Origin: Paenibacillus phytohabitans
GTDB taxonomy: Bacteria > Bacillota > Bacilli > Paenibacillales > Paenibacillaceae
Reading direction: 5' to 3'
DNA length: 64,000 bases
NCBI RefSeq assembly: GCF_013141775.1
Contig: NZ_WHOB01000043.1
Location: forward strand, 108,379 to 172,378
Under the pieces are notes generated by a model, which searched no databases, was not told the origin of the DNA, and worked only from the letters and a program-made list of their open reading frames with translations. Below are positions 62,022 to 64,000 of the stretch, in pieces. The translations under genes and the position numbers were made by a program. Within the stretch, counting starts at the first letter, position 1. Each line of letters begins with the position of its first letter.

Positions 62022-63287
62022 GTGCAGTCAATAAGTGTAAAGCTGGAGAATTATATTAACAAGTACCTGGAGCTGTGGGATTTCTACGGCGTTATTCAAG
62101 TTACCCGGAAGGGCGAAGTACTCTTTGAGAAGGCCTGCGGCTATGCGAGTATTGAGTTTGGAATTAAAAATGATATGCATTCATGCTTCTCACTTGCTTC
62201 CATGTCTAAACAGTTTACGGCTTTTGCAGTTATGCTTCTATATGACAGGCAGATGCTGGATATCGAGCAATCCGCACAGTTATATCTACCTGCAGATCTG
62301 AAAATTGATGAGTCTATTGCCGTACATCATTTATTGTCACACACATCCGGTTTATATAATTTTTATAATTTTGAGAATGATTTTTTCGGCGGATATAACA
62401 GAATGAATTACTCACAGACGGAGTACTTCCAGCAGTATATCAACAAGAAGCCCACAAAGCCGGCGGGTACAGAATATGATTATAATAACTCCAACTATAA
62501 TTTGTTGGCTTGGATTATTGAGCATGTCACTGGAGAGAAGTACGGGGATTTCATTCAAAAGCATCTCTTTCTGCCCTTAAATATGCTTAATACTACTGTC
62601 GATGACGACTCTGTTACGATTGCGAACAGATCCAATAATTATGCAAAGGATTTCGCCGAAACGGTCAAAAGTCCATATTACAACGAGAAGTTCAGCATTG
62701 GTGCAGGCGGGATTGTTTCGAACTGCGAAGATCTGCATAAATGGTATGCCTGTCTGCGGGACCGGAAGCTTCTGACGCCGGAGGCATATACCAGGTTTTT
62801 GAGCGAGAATGATAACAACTACTGCTATGGACTGGAGCATCACCATCTGTACGGCCAAGAAAGATATGCCCATGGCGGCGATCACCTCGGGGTCAGCACC
62901 TATATGCAGAATTATTTTGCTGAAGACATTTGTATTATTATTCTATCGAACAACGAAGCTATCAATCAGTACCGGCTGGGCAATACAATCTCAGATATTC
63001 TGCATAATGTTGAGGTGGAGGCTCCGGTTCGGCATACTGAGCTTCACCTCAGTGAGCGTAGCCTACGCATGTACTGCGGAACGTACCTGGAAGACAAAAT
63101 CCTGATAGAATTCATTAACGGGAAATTATATTTCACGAGATTCTCCGGCAATTTTCATATTGAGTTCTATCCAGTAGGTGAGGGAGTATTTGTCCAAAAA
63201 TATTATGACCAGACCCATCCCTACAGGATCGCAGAGAATGAGATGGGTGAGATGACTTTTTTCGGGCACACCAGGATTACCCCTTGA
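62022..63287 (+). CDS. Serine hydrolase, beta-lactamase/D-Ala-D-Ala family
   Basis: 421 residues. SMSK (about 60-63) is the SxxK catalytic motif, YDYNNSNYNLLAW the Tyr-x-Asn region, and AHGGDHLG the third (HxG) motif; a C-terminal beta domain follows. No signal peptide is evident, so it may be a cytoplasmic esterase or peptidase rather than a penicillin-binding protein. GTG start with AGGGAGTGA upstream. Divergent from the trpS leader. Confidence 0.85.
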   Translation: MQSISVKLENYINKYLELWDFYGVIQVTRKGEVLFEKACGYASIEFGIKNDMHSCFSLASMSKQFTAFAVMLLYDRQMLDIEQSAQLYLPADLKIDESIAVHHLLSHTSGLYNFYNFENDFFGGYNRMNYSQTEYFQQYINKKPTKPAGTEYDYNNSNYNLLAWIIEHVTGEKYGDFIQKHLFLPLNMLNTTVDDDSVTIANRSNNYAKDFAETVKSPYYNEKFSIGAGGIVSNCEDLHKWYACLRDRKLLTPEAYTRFLSENDNNYCYGLEHHHLYGQERYAHGGDHLGVSTYMQNYFAEDICIIILSNNEAINQYRLGNTISDILHNVEVEAPVRHTELHLSERSLRMYCGTYLEDKILIEFINGKLYFTRFSGNFHIEFYPVGEGVFVQKYYDQTHPYRIAENEMGEMTFFGHTRITP

Positions 63288-63318
63288 TATTGCCGCAGCG
63301 TCAAGTGATACGATAGCT

Positions 63319-63717
63319 ATGAGATCTCAGAGAGGAGAGCGAAATGAACAGATCTGTATTCGGATCACGGCGGTGCTGCGGAAGATGGACATACCGATCA
63401 AAGAAATAAAGTTAGTGATTCGTGCGAATTCAGTAGCCGGGCTCAGCAAAGTCATAGTGAATAAAGTGAATTCTATCAAGAAGCAAAGGGAAGAGATAGG
63501 GGGTGTTGAGCGGCAGAACGAAGGCAAGCTGGACCTGGATGATATTCTTACCGAGACGGAGGCTGTGTTTATGAGCAGTTTAACGGAACCGCATGTATTC
63601 AAAATTATCGACTTACCTCCCATGAGAGTGGCTTTTCATATTGTTGTGGACGTATCTCCCGAAGACAAAGCGATGGGCCCGGATCTTAACCTTCTGGAGC
63701 CGGTAAAGGCGAAATAA
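63319..63717 (+). pseudogene. Decayed MerR-type regulator with GyrI-like domain
   Basis: 132 residues open, but parts are missing. TAVLRKMDIPIKEIKLVI and VNKVNSIKKQREEI match the end of a MerR DNA-binding domain and its coiled coil, yet the winged-helix start is absent. VFKIIDLPPMRVAFHIVVDV begins a GyrI-like effector domain, which then jumps from AMGP to DLNLLEPVKAK, an ending normally about 90 residues further on. The best ribosome site (GAGGAGAG) serves an ATG at 63344 in another frame. I read it as a pseudogene with a 5' loss and an internal deletion. Confidence 0.6.
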
Positions 63718-64000
63718 GTGTAAACAGGCGGGCTTCCTTAGTGAAGTTCTGCCTGTTCGCGTCCAAACACTTACATGTAATATGTCATGGTAGAATGATG
63801 TAATTCAATGTAAGGTTTGGAAGTGAATTAAAGAGGGAATGGGGAGTGGCATGGGTATTGAATTTAACAGTTAGCTGTCAGAATTCCCCCACTTCTCTAA
63901 GTGGCGGGATGAATGTCAGCGGTCTTTCTCATAGACAAATACAACCTAAAATATTACAATAAAACTATTTAGTAGTATTATGAAATAGGTTGTGATATCC
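63718..64000. other. Intergenic tail of the window
   Basis: No gene. An imperfect hairpin (AACAGGC ... GCCTGTT, about 63723-63757) follows the regulator remnant but lacks a T run. The rest is A+T-rich. Confidence 0.5.

Overview
The window looks like a chromosomal segment of a spore-forming Firmicute, most probably Paenibacillus. The base composition is near 50% GC, Shine-Dalgarno sites are strong (GGAGG type), and TTG and GTG starts are frequent. There is a GerA-type germinant-receptor operon, a YheC/YheD ATP-grasp protein, a T-box leader before trpS, an LtaS-type sulfatase and many small regulator/enzyme pairs. No tRNA, rRNA, prophage, insertion sequence or CRISPR array is visible. The genus is an inference from gene content.

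Layout. 0-8.5 kb: tail of an Old Yellow Enzyme family oxidoreductase, a YxjI/LOR protein, a small lipoprotein, a low-GC orphan gene, a CynX/NimT-type MFS exporter with an XRE-cupin regulator, a chemoreceptor, and a LysR gene divergent from a PurA-like gene. 8.5-14.5 kb: alpha/beta hydrolase plus MarR, a YheC/D ATP-grasp protein, and divergent from it a two-gene 2,3-diaminopropionate (Dap) module in which an adenylate-forming domain is fused to an SbnA-like PLP enzyme, followed by SbnB. 14.5-18.4 kb: gerKA-gerKC-gerKB, directly downstream of the Dap genes with no terminator seen between. 18.5-23.1 kb: hflK-hflC, an excalibur-domain membrane protein with a 36-nt tandem repeat, a membrane diguanylate cyclase and a RibD-C reductase. 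23.2-25.9 kb: PadR, two DUF1048 proteins and a DrrAB-like ABC exporter in one operon. 26.5-30.7 kb: an MFS/phosphodiesterase pair and a rhamnogalacturonan esterase/rhamnose mutarotase pair. 30.7-38 kb: methyltransferase/LysR, DUF2975/XRE/DUF817, a soluble chemoreceptor-like protein, MarR, and a saccharopine dehydrogenase-like gene divergent from a LuxR gene. 38-44 kb: FMN reductase, Rieske oxygenase, a phosphotransferase without a normal start codon, and an LTA synthase-like sulfatase. 44-52 kb: several redox enzymes paired with MarR or ArsR regulators that have readable operators, a decayed Rpn nuclease gene, PlsC, and a nucleotidyltransferase behind an apparent transcription attenuator. 52-59.6 kb: TetR-MFS-FtsX permease-ATPase operon, then a second ABC-2 pair. 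59.7-64 kb: methyltransferase, trpS with T-box, a serine hydrolase and a decayed MerR/GyrI-like regulator.

Most notable: the adenylation-SbnA fusion with SbnB beside sporulation/germination genes; a dispersed intergenic repeat present at about 26.1 and 38.1 kb with a compensatory base-pair change in a hairpin; three 21-bp-phased operator sites at 45.8 kb; an apparent transcription attenuator before a resistance-like nucleotidyltransferase at 48.1 kb; a hairpin covering the gerKA ribosome binding site; and a kinase-like gene whose only well-placed start codon is ATA. All family assignments come from reading motifs by eye, not from a search.
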